A DNA stretch of 64,000 nt, taken from positions 33,376,457 through 33,440,456 of the forward strand of contig OX411544.1 in assembly GCA_948146395.1 (NCBI GenBank), written 5' to 3'. Shown one piece after another: positions 36,901-43,981 of this stretch. The notes beneath the pieces were generated by a model that was given only the letters and a program-made list of their open reading frames with translations, had not been told where the DNA came from and did not search any database. Within the stretch, counting starts at the first letter, position 1, and every line of letters starts with the position of its first letter. Source of the DNA: Fragum whitleyi. Its lineage: Eukaryota > Mollusca > Bivalvia > Cardiida > Cardiidae. The position numbers and the translations under genes were made by a program.

Positions 36901-38953
36901 TGATGTCCGGCGTCTGGGCGTCTGGGCGTCCGGGCGTCCGGGCATCCAGCGGCGTCCACTTCTTTGTCCGGAGCATAACTCTGTCACTTGAAGTCCGATC
37001 GACTTCAAACTTGGCAATTGTATTCTTCTCATCATTGCGGAGTGCAGTGCACAAGAACCATTACTCTACCTGGCCTATTTTTTGAGTTATTGCCCTTTGT
37101 TGTTTTTCATACTTGAATCTTGTCCGGAGAATATCTCTAAAAGTATAATAGCTAGGATCATGAAACTGCATGGGTGTATAGATCTCATCAAGGGGGAGTG
37201 CAGTGCACAGGATCCACAACTCTACCTGGCCTATTTTTTGAGTTATTGCCCTTTGTTGTTTTTCAGACTTGAATCTTGTCCGGAGTATATCTCTTAAAGT
37301 ATAATAGCTAGGATCATGAAACTTCATGGGTGTATAGATCTCACCAAGGGGTAGTGCAGTGCACAAGAACCATAACTCTACCTGGCCTATTTTTTGAGTT
37401 ATTGCCCTTTGTTGTTTTTCACACTAGAATCTTGTCCGGAGTATATCTCTAAAAGTATAATAGCTAGGATCATGAAACTGCATGGGTGTATAGATCTCAC
37501 TAAGGGGGAGTGCAGTGCACAAGAACCATAATTCTACCTGGCCTATTTTTTGAGTTATTGCCCTTTGTTGTTTTTCAGACTTGAATCTTGTCCGGAGTAT
37601 ACCTCTAATAGTATAATAGCTAGGATCATGAAATTTCATAGGTGCATAGATCTCACCAAGTGGGAGTGCAGTGCACAAGAACCATTACTCTTCCTGGCCT
37701 ATTTTTGGAGTTATTGCCCTTTGTTGTTTTTCATACTAGAATCTTGTCCGTAGTATATCTCTAAAAGTATAATAGCAAGGATCATGAAACTGCAAGGGTG
37801 CATAGATCTCACCAAGTGGGAGTGCAGTGCACAAGAACCATAATTATACCTGGCCTATTTTTTGAGTTATTGCCCTTTGTTGTTTTTCAGACTTGAATCT
37901 TGTCCGGATTATATCTCTAAAAGTATAATAGCTATGATCATGAAACTGCATGGGTGTATAGATCTCACCAAGGGGGAGTGCAGTGTATAATAACCATAAT
38001 TTTACCTGACCTATTTTTTGAGTTATTGCCCTTTGTTGTTTTTCAGACTTGAATCTTGTCCGGAGTATATCTCTAAAAGTATAATAGCTAGGATCATGAA
38101 ACTTCATGGGTGTATCGATGTCATCAAGGGGGAGTGCAGTGTACAAGAACCATAATTCTACCTGGCCTATTTTTTGAGTTATTGCCCATTGTTGTTTTTC
38201 ATACTAGAATCTTGTCCGGAGTATATCTCTAAAAGTATAATAGCTAGGATCATGAAACTTCATGGGTGCAAAAAATATTCATTCAAAATAACCTCAATTC
38301 TATTCAAACCCCCAGTTAATAATAAGCATTGTGACGGGCGTATCTTGTGACAATTTGGCACCTTGTTGGTACATAGCATCATCATGTAGGCCCCTACCAA
38401 GTTTAATCATATCAAGACCCTTGGGTCATATTTGGGCTCCACCCAGGCACATCCCTTTCAGCTCATCTGAGCAAGATGGGTGAAAATGGGAAAACCTTCA
38501 AAAATCTTCTTCTCTGAAACCAGAAGGCAGACAGCTTTCATATTTAGAATGTAGCATCATCTTATGGACCTCTTCCAAGTTTGTTCATATCAAGACCCTG
38601 GGGTCACTTTTGGGGTCCACTCGGGTGCATCCCTTTTTACATAGAATCAAAGAGCAAAAAGGTATATCTGTCTTGCTCTTCGCTGAAAACGTTCCATGGT
38701 ATTGATCTTAGGCAATAATCTTCTTTTTGACATCTGCCTATCTAATTAATGTGAAGTCCCAGGGGTCATAGAGACTCAGGTGAGCGATCTAGGACCATCT
38801 TGGTCCTCTTGTTTCAGTTTCTCAAGGTCACGTTCAAGGTCAAAGAGTCAGAGTAACAGCCGATCATCATCAAGTGACAGTCGATCAAAATCACCCGCAC
38901 CGAAACAGAGAAAATCAAAGCCACAACCAGCAGATGATGGGGATGATGATTAG
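21850..38953 (+). CDS. SRSF4/6: SR splicing factor (SRSF4/5/6, B52/SRp55 type), seven coding exons
   Basis: Joining the seven exons gives 831 nt, 276 residues and stop, with every junction GT-AG and in phase. RRM1 (residues about 6-75) has RNP2 VYVGRL and RNP1 NGYSFVEF. Residues about 78-140 are an [12 protein letters not shown] linker. RRM2 (about 148-218) is a pseudo-RRM with the invariant SWQDLKD heptad. Residues about 229-260 form a short RS domain, followed by a basic/Pro stretch and the acidic tail ADDGDDD. Family members bind exonic enhancers, promote exon inclusion and shuttle in nuclear speckles. Odd points: a long Gly-rich linker, a very short RS domain and an acidic C-terminus. A 5' UTR exon is expected upstream but not found. 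Exact SRSF4, 5 or 6 orthology cannot be decided here. Confidence 0.95.
22614..23969 (+). mobile_element. HL-3 array element in SR intron 1
   Basis: Starts TTTTTAGCTCCACTGGCTGA with a CGTGCGTCCGTGCG run near 22670. About seven units of roughly 165 bp (GGGTGACCCTTTATCAGTCT recurring) follow, ending with TGTGGAGCTAC, the palindrome AAGCCATTCATGGCTT and TCTAG. Sense orientation relative to the SR gene. Confidence 0.75.
24100..24440 (+). repeat. Element fragment with TATAGGAGTCAG motif
   Basis: Starts ATACCACCCAAAACTATG and contains TATATAGGAGTCAGCTTGTC and a GGTCAGTCAGTC-like stretch. A related segment occurs at 26545-26770 (TATATAGGAGTCATGATCAA). Probably another array-element family lacking a clear end. 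Confidence 0.4.
24448..24628 (+). mobile_element. Short HL-1 copy (180 bp) just upstream of SR exon 2
   Basis: Begins TTTTTAGCTCACCTGAGCAC and ends TTCAGGTGAGC, the palindrome GGGCCATTCTGGCCC (24609-24623) and TCTTG. It lacks the minisatellite core, showing that both ends survive without it. The exon 2 acceptor lies 35 nt downstream. Confidence 0.8.
24664..24734 (+). CDS. SRSF4/6: SR gene coding exon 2 (RRM1 second half)
   Basis: 71 nt encode [20 protein letters not shown] plus MGE, the beta3-alpha2 part of RRM1. Acceptor TCTCTTTCTTCAG, donor AAAA|GTGAGC; it ends with two bases of a split Lys codon. An HL-1 element ends 35 nt upstream of the acceptor. Confidence 0.93.
24836..24930. repeat. 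Unoccupied paralogue of the 15.8-kb insertion site
   Basis: TAGCTTGAATAAGCTGTAGT followed by TTCGAT resembles the DNA left of the Mutator-like element (CAGCTTGAATAAGCTCTAGT, TTCGATCAT). The sequence after it (TTATTTCTATTACACACTTG) resembles the right flank (TTATTTCTTTTACGCACTTG). The match is approximate. Confidence 0.5.
25056..25131. repeat. 75-bp foldback (GATGGCTCA family) in SR intron 2
   Basis: A nearly perfect palindrome with arms GATGGCTCA...AACAGTTGTAACTGCC and centre TATAAACATATA. A second copy is at 46777-46850. Confidence 0.85.
25387..25663 (+). mobile_element. SINE copy B in SR intron 2
   Basis: tRNA-like head (GCCGCCGTCATAGTGCAGTT, B box GGTTCGACCCC) and the shared SINE body. 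Target duplication TGAATATCAGCAA at 25374-25386 and 25664-25676, a perfect 13-mer. Confidence 0.87.
25790..26005 (+). CDS. SRSF4/6: SR gene coding exon 3 (end of RRM1, Gly-rich linker)
   Basis: Completes RRM1 with [13 protein letters not shown] and then encodes about 58 residues rich in Gly, Arg and Tyr, with GGDRYGG and GYGRDRYGG repeats and RGG-like pieces. Such linkers join the two RRMs of SR proteins and can be arginine-methylated; here the linker is longer and more repetitive than I expect. Acceptor TATATTCAAG, donor GGAAG|GTAAGA. Confidence 0.92.
26179..26340. mobile_element. MITE-A copy in SR intron 3
   Basis: Starts TTAAGGTAGTGGACCC and ends ACAGGTCCACTTAC; the core palindrome is GAGGTTTCCAAATGAAAATC with ATTAGGAAAC. 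Confidence 0.75.
26789..28166 (+). mobile_element. HL-1 element in SR intron 3, ending 10 nt before exon 4
   Basis: Starts TTAGCTCACCTGAGCACGAA with a GTCCGTCGGTCG-rich stretch (26840-26910). About six diverged units of roughly 120-190 bp (CTACAGACTTGAAAATTGGC, ACCAGGGGGGA) follow. It ends TTTTTTCTCAGGTGAGCGAC, the palindrome GGGCCAATGGCCC and TCTTG at 28166. Confidence 0.82.
28177..28249 (+). CDS. SRSF4/6: SR gene coding exon 4 (pseudo-RRM start, ends SWQ)
   Basis: 73 nt encode [19 protein letters not shown] plus RASWQ, ending inside the invariant SWQDLKD motif in phase 0. Acceptor CTTGTTTATTCTAG, whose pyrimidine tract begins with the last bases of an HL-1 element ending at 28166. Donor CAA|GTGAGT. 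Confidence 0.93.
28434..28506. repeat. 73-bp foldback (GGGTTCGGTGCAAGAC family) in SR intron 4
   Basis: The arms TGGGTTCGGTGCAAGACT and AGTCTTGCACCGAACCCA are perfect. The inner stem pairs AGTGTATATACA with TGTATATACACT. Relatives: 56477-56971 (interrupted) and 30687-30766 (diverged). Confidence 0.9.
29189..29353. mobile_element. MITE-A copy in SR intron 4 (best preserved)
   Basis: TTAAGGTAGTGGGACC and GGGTCCACTACCTTAA are inverted. The core palindrome is CCAAGATTTCCTAATGA with TCATTAGGAAACCTTGG. TTAA at both ends may be the target duplication. Confidence 0.85.
29354..30258. other. AT-rich part of SR intron 4, no feature
   Basis: Low-complexity AT-rich intron with no repeat kin in the window and no coding frame. 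Confidence 0.4.
30259..30654 (+). other. Candidate poison exon in SR intron 4
   Basis: A GC-richer, non-repetitive block in an AT-rich intron. An acceptor (TTCTTTTAATTTCAG, ending 30258) is followed in the frame of exon 4 by ATA ATT TAG, an immediate stop. Plausible donors are TCT|GTAAAG (exon 30259-30319) and GAG|GTAAAT (exon 30259-30654). SR genes commonly autoregulate through conserved poison exons that trigger nonsense-mediated decay. Splicing of this block is not demonstrated. Confidence 0.4.
30687..30766. repeat. 80-bp foldback in SR intron 4
   Basis: The arms ATCGAGGGGTCAGTGCAACA and TGTTGTACTGACTCCTCGAT pair. The inner stem pairs CTATTGTAAGTGC with GCACTTACAATAG. Confidence 0.88.
31573..31839. 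mobile_element. hAT-like MITE (CAGGGGTGTGGAA ends) in SR intron 4
   Basis: Ends CAGGGGTGTGGAA and TTCCACACCCCTG are a perfect 13-bp TIR. GCTCCC flanks both sides if the last G is shared. Interior has ACTTGTCC motifs. Kin: 39300-39656, 40005-40546, 63580-63679. Confidence 0.75.
32097..32170 (+). CDS. SRSF4/6: SR gene coding exon 5 (pseudo-RRM middle)
   Basis: 74 nt encode [20 protein letters not shown] plus RVGE and two bases of a Gly codon. It completes SWQDLKD with exon 4 and contains the pseudo-RRM helix used for RNA binding. Acceptor GTTCGTCCCTCAG, donor GAGGG|GTAAGT. Confidence 0.93.
32215..32880 (+). mobile_element. 5'-truncated SINE copy G, split by a MITE
   Basis: The B-box end (GTTTGATCCCTGACAGCAGC) lies before 32249. 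The SINE body resumes at 32719 (CATAGACCTATGTGGGATAG, AGAAATACCAGGAATCCATT). The insert at 32249-32708 separates them. Confidence 0.7.
32249..32708. mobile_element. 460-bp TIR element (CATTCGGAACA family) in SR intron 5
   Basis: Ends CATTCGGAACACCACTCGGC and TGGCCAAGTGTTGTTCTGAATG-like sequence are inverted. A central palindrome (AATTTTTGAGAATGA around 32490) is present. Target duplication AGCAGCACTC/AGCGGCACTC at 32239-32248 and 32709-32718. The 9-10-bp duplication suggests a Mutator-like MITE. It serves as the empty-site reference for the nested copy at 60975-62143. Confidence 0.8.
34241..34543 (+). mobile_element. HL-4 element nested in HL-3
   Basis: Starts TTTTAGCTCGGCTGTTTTCG with a GTCGTCGTTGTCGTC run. 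It ends GACAGCC, the hairpin GCACCCATAGGCGGTGC and TCTTG. The 5' GGCTGT and 3' ACAGCC are complementary. It lacks a minisatellite of long units. Relics occur near 47085-47152 and 57287-57515. Confidence 0.75.
34569..34788 (-). mobile_element. 220-bp TTAA MITE (piggyBac-like), SR intron 5
   Basis: Inverted relative to 40252-40472, to which it is similar along its whole length. Left flank TTAA, right flank TTGA. The core is a perfect hairpin of AGAAGAAATTGCTT and AAGCAATTTCTTCT. Confidence 0.75.
35044..35175 (+). CDS. SRSF4/6: SR gene coding exon 6 (pseudo-RRM end)
   Basis: 132 nt encode (G)[35 protein letters not shown] and ERGSGRGR, closely like the end of B52/SRSF6 RRM2. Acceptor TCTTCTTGTATTACAG. 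The donor is AG|GTAATA instead of GTAAGT: a TA-flanked MITE starts at intron base +4, so part of the 5' splice site comes from the transposon. Confidence 0.92.
35179..35594. mobile_element. TA-flanked MITE starting at +4 of the exon 6 donor
   Basis: TIRs of about 25 bp (ends like CAGTTAACAACATCGTGAAA, TTGACA; the left end here is decayed to AATATTAACAAC) with TA at 35177-35178 and 35595-35596. CACTCA-rich stretches lie inside both arms, with an inner GGGAGGTAAT palindrome. Kin: 44789-45248 and 55984-56413. CAGT ends and TA duplication fit Tc1/mariner-type MITEs. Confidence 0.75.
35595..36030. other. AT-rich part of SR intron 6
   Basis: No repeat kin, coding frame or RNA gene recognised. Confidence 0.4.
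36031..38811 (+). mobile_element. HL-1 element in SR intron 6, ending 6 nt before exon 7
   Basis: Starts TTTTAGCTCACCTGAGCACG with a CGTCGTCCGTCGTGCGTCG run, then units with AGAAGGCAGACAGCTTTCAT. An HL-5 element is nested at 36861-38365. It ends ACTCAGGTGAGCGATC, the palindrome GGACCATCTTGGTCC (38792-38806) and TCTTG at 38811. Confidence 0.82.
36861..38365 (+). mobile_element. HL-5 element with eight 156-bp units, nested in HL-1
   Basis: Starts ATACGCCCGTCGAAGACGGG and ends GACGGGCGTATCTTGTGAC...CACCTTG; ATACGCCCGTC and GACGGGCGTAT are complementary. The array marker AGTGCAGTG recurs at 37041, 37197, 37353, 37509, 37665, 37821, 37977 and 38133, exactly 156 bp apart. Minus-strand ORFs of 52-residue repeats are by-products of the 156-bp period. 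Inserted within a T-run of HL-1. Confidence 0.85.
38818..38953 (+). CDS. SRSF4/6: SR gene coding exon 7 (RS domain, acidic tail, stop)
   Basis: 136 nt encode (S)[37 protein letters not shown] and ADDGDDD, then TAG at 38951-38953. The RS domain is only about 30 residues. Acceptor CCTCTTGTTTCAG; HL-1 ends at 38811, so the tract is built largely from the transposon end. A MITE-A copy begins 9 nt after the stop. Confidence 0.93.
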
Positions 38954-38962
38954 ATGTGTCTT

Positions 38963-39125
38963 TTATGGTAGTGGACTCGTGATATTTCTGCAAAGTTTGG
39001 AGCCATTTACTTTAACGATGTTATCTGAGGTTTCCTAATGATTTTCATTAGGAAACCTCGGTTTACACTGTTAAAGTTCATTACTTTCGAAAAGTTGCAG
39101 AACTTTTATGGGTCCACTACCTTAA
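38963..39125. mobile_element. MITE-A copy in the presumed SR 3' UTR
   Basis: TTATGGTAGTGGACTC and GGGTCCACTACCTTAA form the TIR. The core palindrome is CTGAGGTTTCCTAATGA with TCATTAGGAAACCTCGG. It starts 9 nt after the stop codon, so the mRNA would carry a long hairpin unless it is spliced out. No clear polyadenylation signal is seen before it. Confidence 0.85.
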
Positions 39126-39179
39126 ATGTGCTGCATGTTGAACTATCATTTATAATGATCAAATAAGTAATATGTAACA

Positions 39180-39300
39180 GGGCTAGTGCTTTCATTTTAA
39201 GTCAAGGAGTCATTGACCCCTTGACTTTGAATTTCTAAGGGTCAAAACCGATTTTGAAGGGTAATACAATGAAATAAGTTGCTAACAAATGATTAGTTCC
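39180..39300. repeat. Dispersed repeat with GGGCTAGTGCT, unoccupied SINE site
   Basis: GGGCTAGTGCTTTCATTTTA, AAGGAGTCATTGACC and GTCAAAACCG match 40812-40842 plus 41131-41180, where SINE C is inserted. A hAT-like MITE follows at 39300. Confidence 0.6.
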
Positions 39301-39656
39301 AGGGGTGTGGAATTCCCATGCCCGACTTGTCCAACATGGGCTTTTCCACGTGCGGACAAGTACATTTTTTTATGCCACGTGTCTGTGGACAAGAAAAATA
39401 TCAGAACCAATCTTGATACAGTTCTTAAGGTCTAGAAAGAAAGACATCCTTTTGTTCGTTTGAAAGGGGAGAAAACATTGTCTTTAATGAAGAAAATGCT
39501 GGGTTACAGCATTTTCTTCATTAAAAAACAATGTTTTTATCAATATTTATTATTTCTTTCTTTTGTGGGCAAGTTCATTTTGATCCTGGACAAGTAGAAA
39601 ATTGACTTTAAGTTGTCCATTGACAAGTGGAGAAAAGTAGTTTTTCCACACCCCTG
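39300..39656. mobile_element. hAT-like MITE with palindromic core
   Basis: CAGGGGTGTGGAA at the left is inverted at the right (TTTTTCCACACCCCTG). The core is a hairpin of TTTAATGAAGAAAATGCTG and CAGCATTTTCTTCATTAAA (39480-39525). ACTTGTCC and GGACAAGT motifs occur in both arms. A decayed 8-bp duplication (ATTAGTTC/GTTATTTC) is possible. Confidence 0.75.
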
Positions 39657-40004
39657 TTATTTCTCTTATGCTGACTGACTTTTTGAATTGTCACCTCTAT
39701 ATCTTAAAATGAATTTCATTGTCCTTTTATATGTGTCGCATGTTGAGTCATCATTAATATAGCGCAGTTTTATTGACCCGAATCTGACCCCTGCTATTTA
39801 GATGGATGAAAATCAGATTATTATCCTACTTGGTTTTGCACATGCTTTCATAGGAATGGATAACAAATGGTATTGAATGTAATTATATTTTGCTAATTGA
39901 TAAAATATGTCGGTAATTATCATTTAAGCATTTTTTCCACAGAGGTCAAATTCTGGTCAAATAAATCAGGGTATAACAATCAAATACAGATTCATTGTTT
40001 ATGG

Positions 40005-40546
40005 GTGAGCAAAATGTCATATCCACTTGTCCCTGGACAAGTGAATAATGATTTTCTACTTGTCCAGGATCGAAATGAACAAAAAAGTGAATGTATCAAT
40101 TTTGGGAAACTGTATTTTCAATGATTAAAATGCCTGAAAAATATTTTCATCCCCTTGATTTAAAGACTAGGATGATTTATCTCTTAGATCTATATAGTTC
40201 CATACCAAGATTTACCTAGGTATATACTTGCCCACAATCAAGTGGTTTTAACCCTTTGCTGTTTAATCCCTGCTTTTTACGTGCCTGATATTTTATGATT
40301 GAGAAAACATTGTGAAAAAAGAAGAAATTGCTTCTGACAAGCAATTTCTTCTTTTTCCGCAGTATTTTCTACCCTACAGAATGGTTATTTTTCAAATTAA
40401 ATTGACTTTGAATTTTCTTCTGTAAAACCTTTGAATTTGGACAGGTCCAAAATTTTGTAAAACAGGAAAGGGTTAAGAAATGTACTCGTCTGTAAGTAGA
40501 AAAGCCCAAGTTGGATAAGTCTGTCATGGGAATTCCACACCCCAGG
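40005..40546. mobile_element. Decayed CAGGGGTG-family copy with nested TTAA MITE
   Basis: CACTTGTCCCTGGACAAGTG and ACTTGTCCAGGATCG lie left of the TTAA MITE (40252-40472). TAGAAAAGCCCAAGTTGGA and GGAATTCCACACCCC lie to its right. The left terminus is not recognisable. Confidence 0.5.
40252..40472 (+). mobile_element. 221-bp TTAA MITE (piggyBac-like), intact
   Basis: TTAA at 40248-40251 and 40473-40476; TIRs CCCTTTGCTGTTT and AAACAGGAAAGGG (one mismatch). Core hairpin GAAGAAATTGCTT with AAGCAATTTCTTC. The full-length inverted match is 34569-34788. Confidence 0.85.
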
Positions 40547-40842
40547 CTTACCCCTTTCTATGCTGTTCATACCATATTCCTGCTGTGCTCATTGGTTTGG
40601 TAAACAGTGTAGGCTAATCCCAGCCTGCACAGATGTGCAGTCTGGTCTTAGTCCATGTTGTCTTCTTTCTTCATGATTATTGTGGGGAAAAGAGGTTGAA
40701 ATGGGCCCTATATTGAGCAATTGACTTGAAACAAAATTATAATTTGGCAGGATGAGGGTTAATTAAAGCTATGGATGTGACTTTTTTGGCACCCACAATT
40801 AATATTTAACAGGGCTAGTGCTATCGATTCAAATAAAGGAGT

Positions 40843-41119
40843 AGCTGCCACCATAGCGCAGTTAGTTAGGCATAAGACTTGCAATCTGGAAGTCATGGGT
40901 TTGATCCCCAGTGGCGGCAAATATCCTTTCTGACGTTTGCCTCTCACCAATGGGTAGATAATTGTAAACCTATGTGAGATTGCAGTCGGAGGCTAGGAAA
41001 GGATGTAATGGTAGTACAGGTGAAAGAAATACCAGGAATCCATTGTAAGGTGCTCCGACCGCCACAATATAACTGCAAAATTGTTGAAAGCGGCGTAAAA
41101 ACCCATTCAAACAAACAAA
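40843..41119 (+). mobile_element. SINE copy C, full-length with 14-bp target duplication
   Basis: The head starts near GCCACCATAGCGCAGTTAGT with a CTTGCAA loop (TGC) and B box GGTTTGATCCC. The shared body follows, with a CAAACAAACAAA-like tail. Perfect duplication TCAAATAAAGGAGT at 40829-40842 and 41120-41133. An unoccupied paralogue is at 39180-39215. Confidence 0.92.
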
Positions 41120-41133
41120 TCAAATAAAGGAGT

Positions 41134-43192
41134 CATTGACCCTTGACTTGGAATTTCAAGGAGTCAAAACTGAATTTTAAAGGTTAAATGTACTTATTGG
41201 CTTATGTAGAATTGATTTTTGGTTATGCTGACTGATTTTTTAGGGATCGTCGCCATCGGATTCTGATAACAAACCTACATGTGTCATTACTCTCAAAAAA
41301 GTAGACCCGTTCATAAAAATTAACGCGGCAAAAATAATCAATAGTGTAGCAATATACCGTAAAATTTTGGTGCTGACCTAAATTCTGGCCGGGACCTCAG
41401 GGGAGTGAACACGTGATCTATGCAGAAGTTGCCTGCAGAAACGTGTTTTACATTCGTAAATGGTGCTGTTTTAGGGCGTTTTTGGCTGCAATCTTTTGCA
41501 ATTGCTCCAAATTTTCAATTGCATCCTACAACTGTTTTTATACATAGCATTGGCAAGCTTTTTTCAGTTCCCCATTTAAGACTCCCTATTTCTCGTAAAA
41601 TTGTGTGTTTGTGTGTCCTTAAGGTTGCTTTATTTATCCGTCTCCCGGGCCTGTCGTAGTGTAAATGGATAAAAACTAAAATAGCACAAGGCTATTTGAA
41701 TAAACTCCTAAACCCTTGGAATTTCCTAGGTTTTTAATTTTTACTTGGATATACAGAGAAATTTCGATGGCTTATCAAATTACTTTATTAGTAGGCTTGT
41801 TTTGTCTATCCATATTGTACAGCATTTGGAACATCACTAGGTCATATCCGTAAACGGCAACAGATCGTGAACGTGATATTGACTCGGCAATCATCGGGCG
41901 ATCTCCGAAGTCTCAGATAAATGTAGGTTACGGAATCGGCCGAGTTGTGACGAATGCGTTAGATTGGCCGAGTGGTGTTCCGAATGGCCTGTACAGTAGT
42001 ACCACGCATGCGTGATCCCGGTTTTGAGTTTCCGCTTTTGTTTTCGACAATTTTCTGACAATAACAGAAACTGTTTTGGAAACTGGAATGGATTTATTTG
42101 TAACATTCTGGAGTGGACTTTGAAAGAATTCTACTCAAGGTGATAAATGCTGTAGCTAGGGATTTCATTTAACGATCTGTCATTTTGGCAGTTTTGTCAA
42201 AATTGATAGTTCACCGGATAGTTCAATCCGAATCTTGATCTAGATAAGCAGTCCCGTGGAAAAGGCCTGAAAGGTTGGTTGTCTTAACAGGTTTATATAT
42301 TATTTTGTAGTAAAATAATTTTCCACTAAGTAAGACCATATGCAAAGAGAATAACCTGAAATGGAGATAGAATATCTCAATGGAAAAATAGAAATAGAAT
42401 GTTTCACTCCTGGAAGAAACTTAAACGGTATTCATAAAAAAGCTACAGCTATTGTACGGGAAAATACTTCTTCTTAGTATTGACTTTGACTAGTAAAAGT
42501 ATAGGAATATTGGTATTACTTTCATTGCTTCTTCTATGTGGAGATAATTAGTCAAATCCTGGATCAGATAATAAATCAGATAATAAATGTAAAAGAAATT
42601 TGAACAAATTTCCAATTCAGGGCAATATGCAATGTGTGTCATGTGGATTAACATTTTATTTAAGATTTTTACACATCCACTTAATAAGTTTGACTGGAAA
42701 AAAATCGGATTTGGATCATATTGGATTGCTGGGGATAATCTATACAATTTTATAAAACAGGGTTGCAATAATTCATTTGAGTTTTTAGAATAAAGGAATT
42801 GCCACCATATTTCTGTTGGTTAAATGAATATTTTTCATTTAGGATATTGAAAACTTACACTTGGGGTTGAATAGCGATTATGAAGGCAGTTACCGTCTTG
42901 TTAAGCTTGAATTGGCTAGAGGGATAGGTTTATCTGGAAGTGATGAGTCTTCAAAGTAAAGCATATTCATTTGTTAGGAAGGTGAAGTTTCCATATGTAA
43001 CCATCAATGATTGTTTTAAATTTTTGATTCCCACTCAAGAGATCTTCTCAAAACGCCACAATTTTCATTCCAATTGTTAATATTCAGTCCTGTCTTCAAT
43101 TCAGGCCTTTCAGGCCTTTGATTTCAATTGTCTCCTCCATATCTATTTTGCACCCAAAATGACCTTAGTTATTGTAGGCCATATAACAATAT
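41134..43192. other. Two-kb region with no recognised gene
   Basis: 41340-42250 is richer in GC and CpG than its surroundings and could include a promoter, but no TATA box, splice-supported exon or domain is visible. Near 41975 GGCCGAGTGGTGTTCCGAATG-like sequence matches the end of the CATTCGGAACA MITE family, so an end fragment lies there. ORFs at 41420-41659 and 41891-42106 show nothing recognisable. Confidence 0.4.
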
Positions 43193-43257
43193 TCATTCAT
43201 TCATTCATTCATTCATTCATTCATTCATTCATTCATTCATTCATTCATTCATTCATT
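43193..43257. repeat. (ATTC)n microsatellite
   Basis: About 16 perfect tetranucleotide units, immediately left of a palindromic MITE. Confidence 0.95.
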
Positions 43258-43258
43258 C

Positions 43259-43652
43259 TCAACTGAAAATTTTCTCAAATTAAGAATTTAAAAAAAATGA
43301 TTTTAAATAAAAGAATATATTGATAAGTTGATATTTACACATTTATTAAGTATTTTGTCTGAAGTTGAAATTTCAGAAAATTCTTTATTGAACATGAGAA
43401 AAGTCTTACATCTCAGGCCCTAGTATTTTGTTGTATCAGGGCCTGAGGTAATAAAACTTTTCTCATTCTCAAAAATTTCTCAAATTTGAATTTGAGATTT
43501 AAGCCGTAATTCTGTTTAAATACTCATTTTAATGTATTAAATTAAAATATAATATTAATAAGTTGTTATAAATAACAATTTATTAATATAATCTTTTATT
43601 TTCATACATTTATTAAAATATAAAATTTGAGAAAATTCTCAGTTGAGCCTGG
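43259..43652. mobile_element. 394-bp MITE with palindromic core
   Basis: Ends CTCAACTGAAAATTTTCTCA and TGAGAAAATTCTCAGTTGAG are inverted. The core pairs GAGAAAAGTCTTACATCTCA, CAGGCCCTA with TCAGGGCCTGA and AAACTTTTCTC (43400-43470). Confidence 0.7.
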
Positions 43653-43816
43653 AAAAAGTTTTATAACGTCGGGCCCTGAAGTTATTCCTTAGGTATTCCA
43701 TCTTAATATATAAAACATGATTCATATTCATTCAAGAGCAACCTTATTCTTTCAAATTCAAAGACTAAAAATCATAGGATTTACATCCTAGGCCTATGTT
43801 AAAATGATCCAATTAA

Positions 43817-43981
43817 TTAAGGTAATGGTCTCATAATAGTTACGCAAGATTTCAGAACATATGATCTTTCAGAATGTTGACTCAGGTTTTCTAAAGAAAA
43901 TCATTAGGAAACCTCGGATAACACTGCTAAAGTTCATTAGTTTTGAGACATTGCAAAACTATTAATGATCCACTACCTTTA
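43817..43981. mobile_element. MITE-A copy downstream of the SR gene
   Basis: TTAAGGTAATGGTCTC to GATCCACTACCTTTA, with CATTAGGAAACCTCGG in the core. The most diverged of the clearly bounded copies. Confidence 0.7.

Noticed and set aside
37061..38146. Repeated 100-aa ORFs with 52-residue units (also 49901-50311)
   Set aside because: Produced by the 156-bp tandem array being a multiple of three; transposon minisatellite, open on both strands.
40846..40918. Possible functional tRNA gene
   Set aside because: Same SINE structure with a 14-bp duplication around the whole 277-bp unit.
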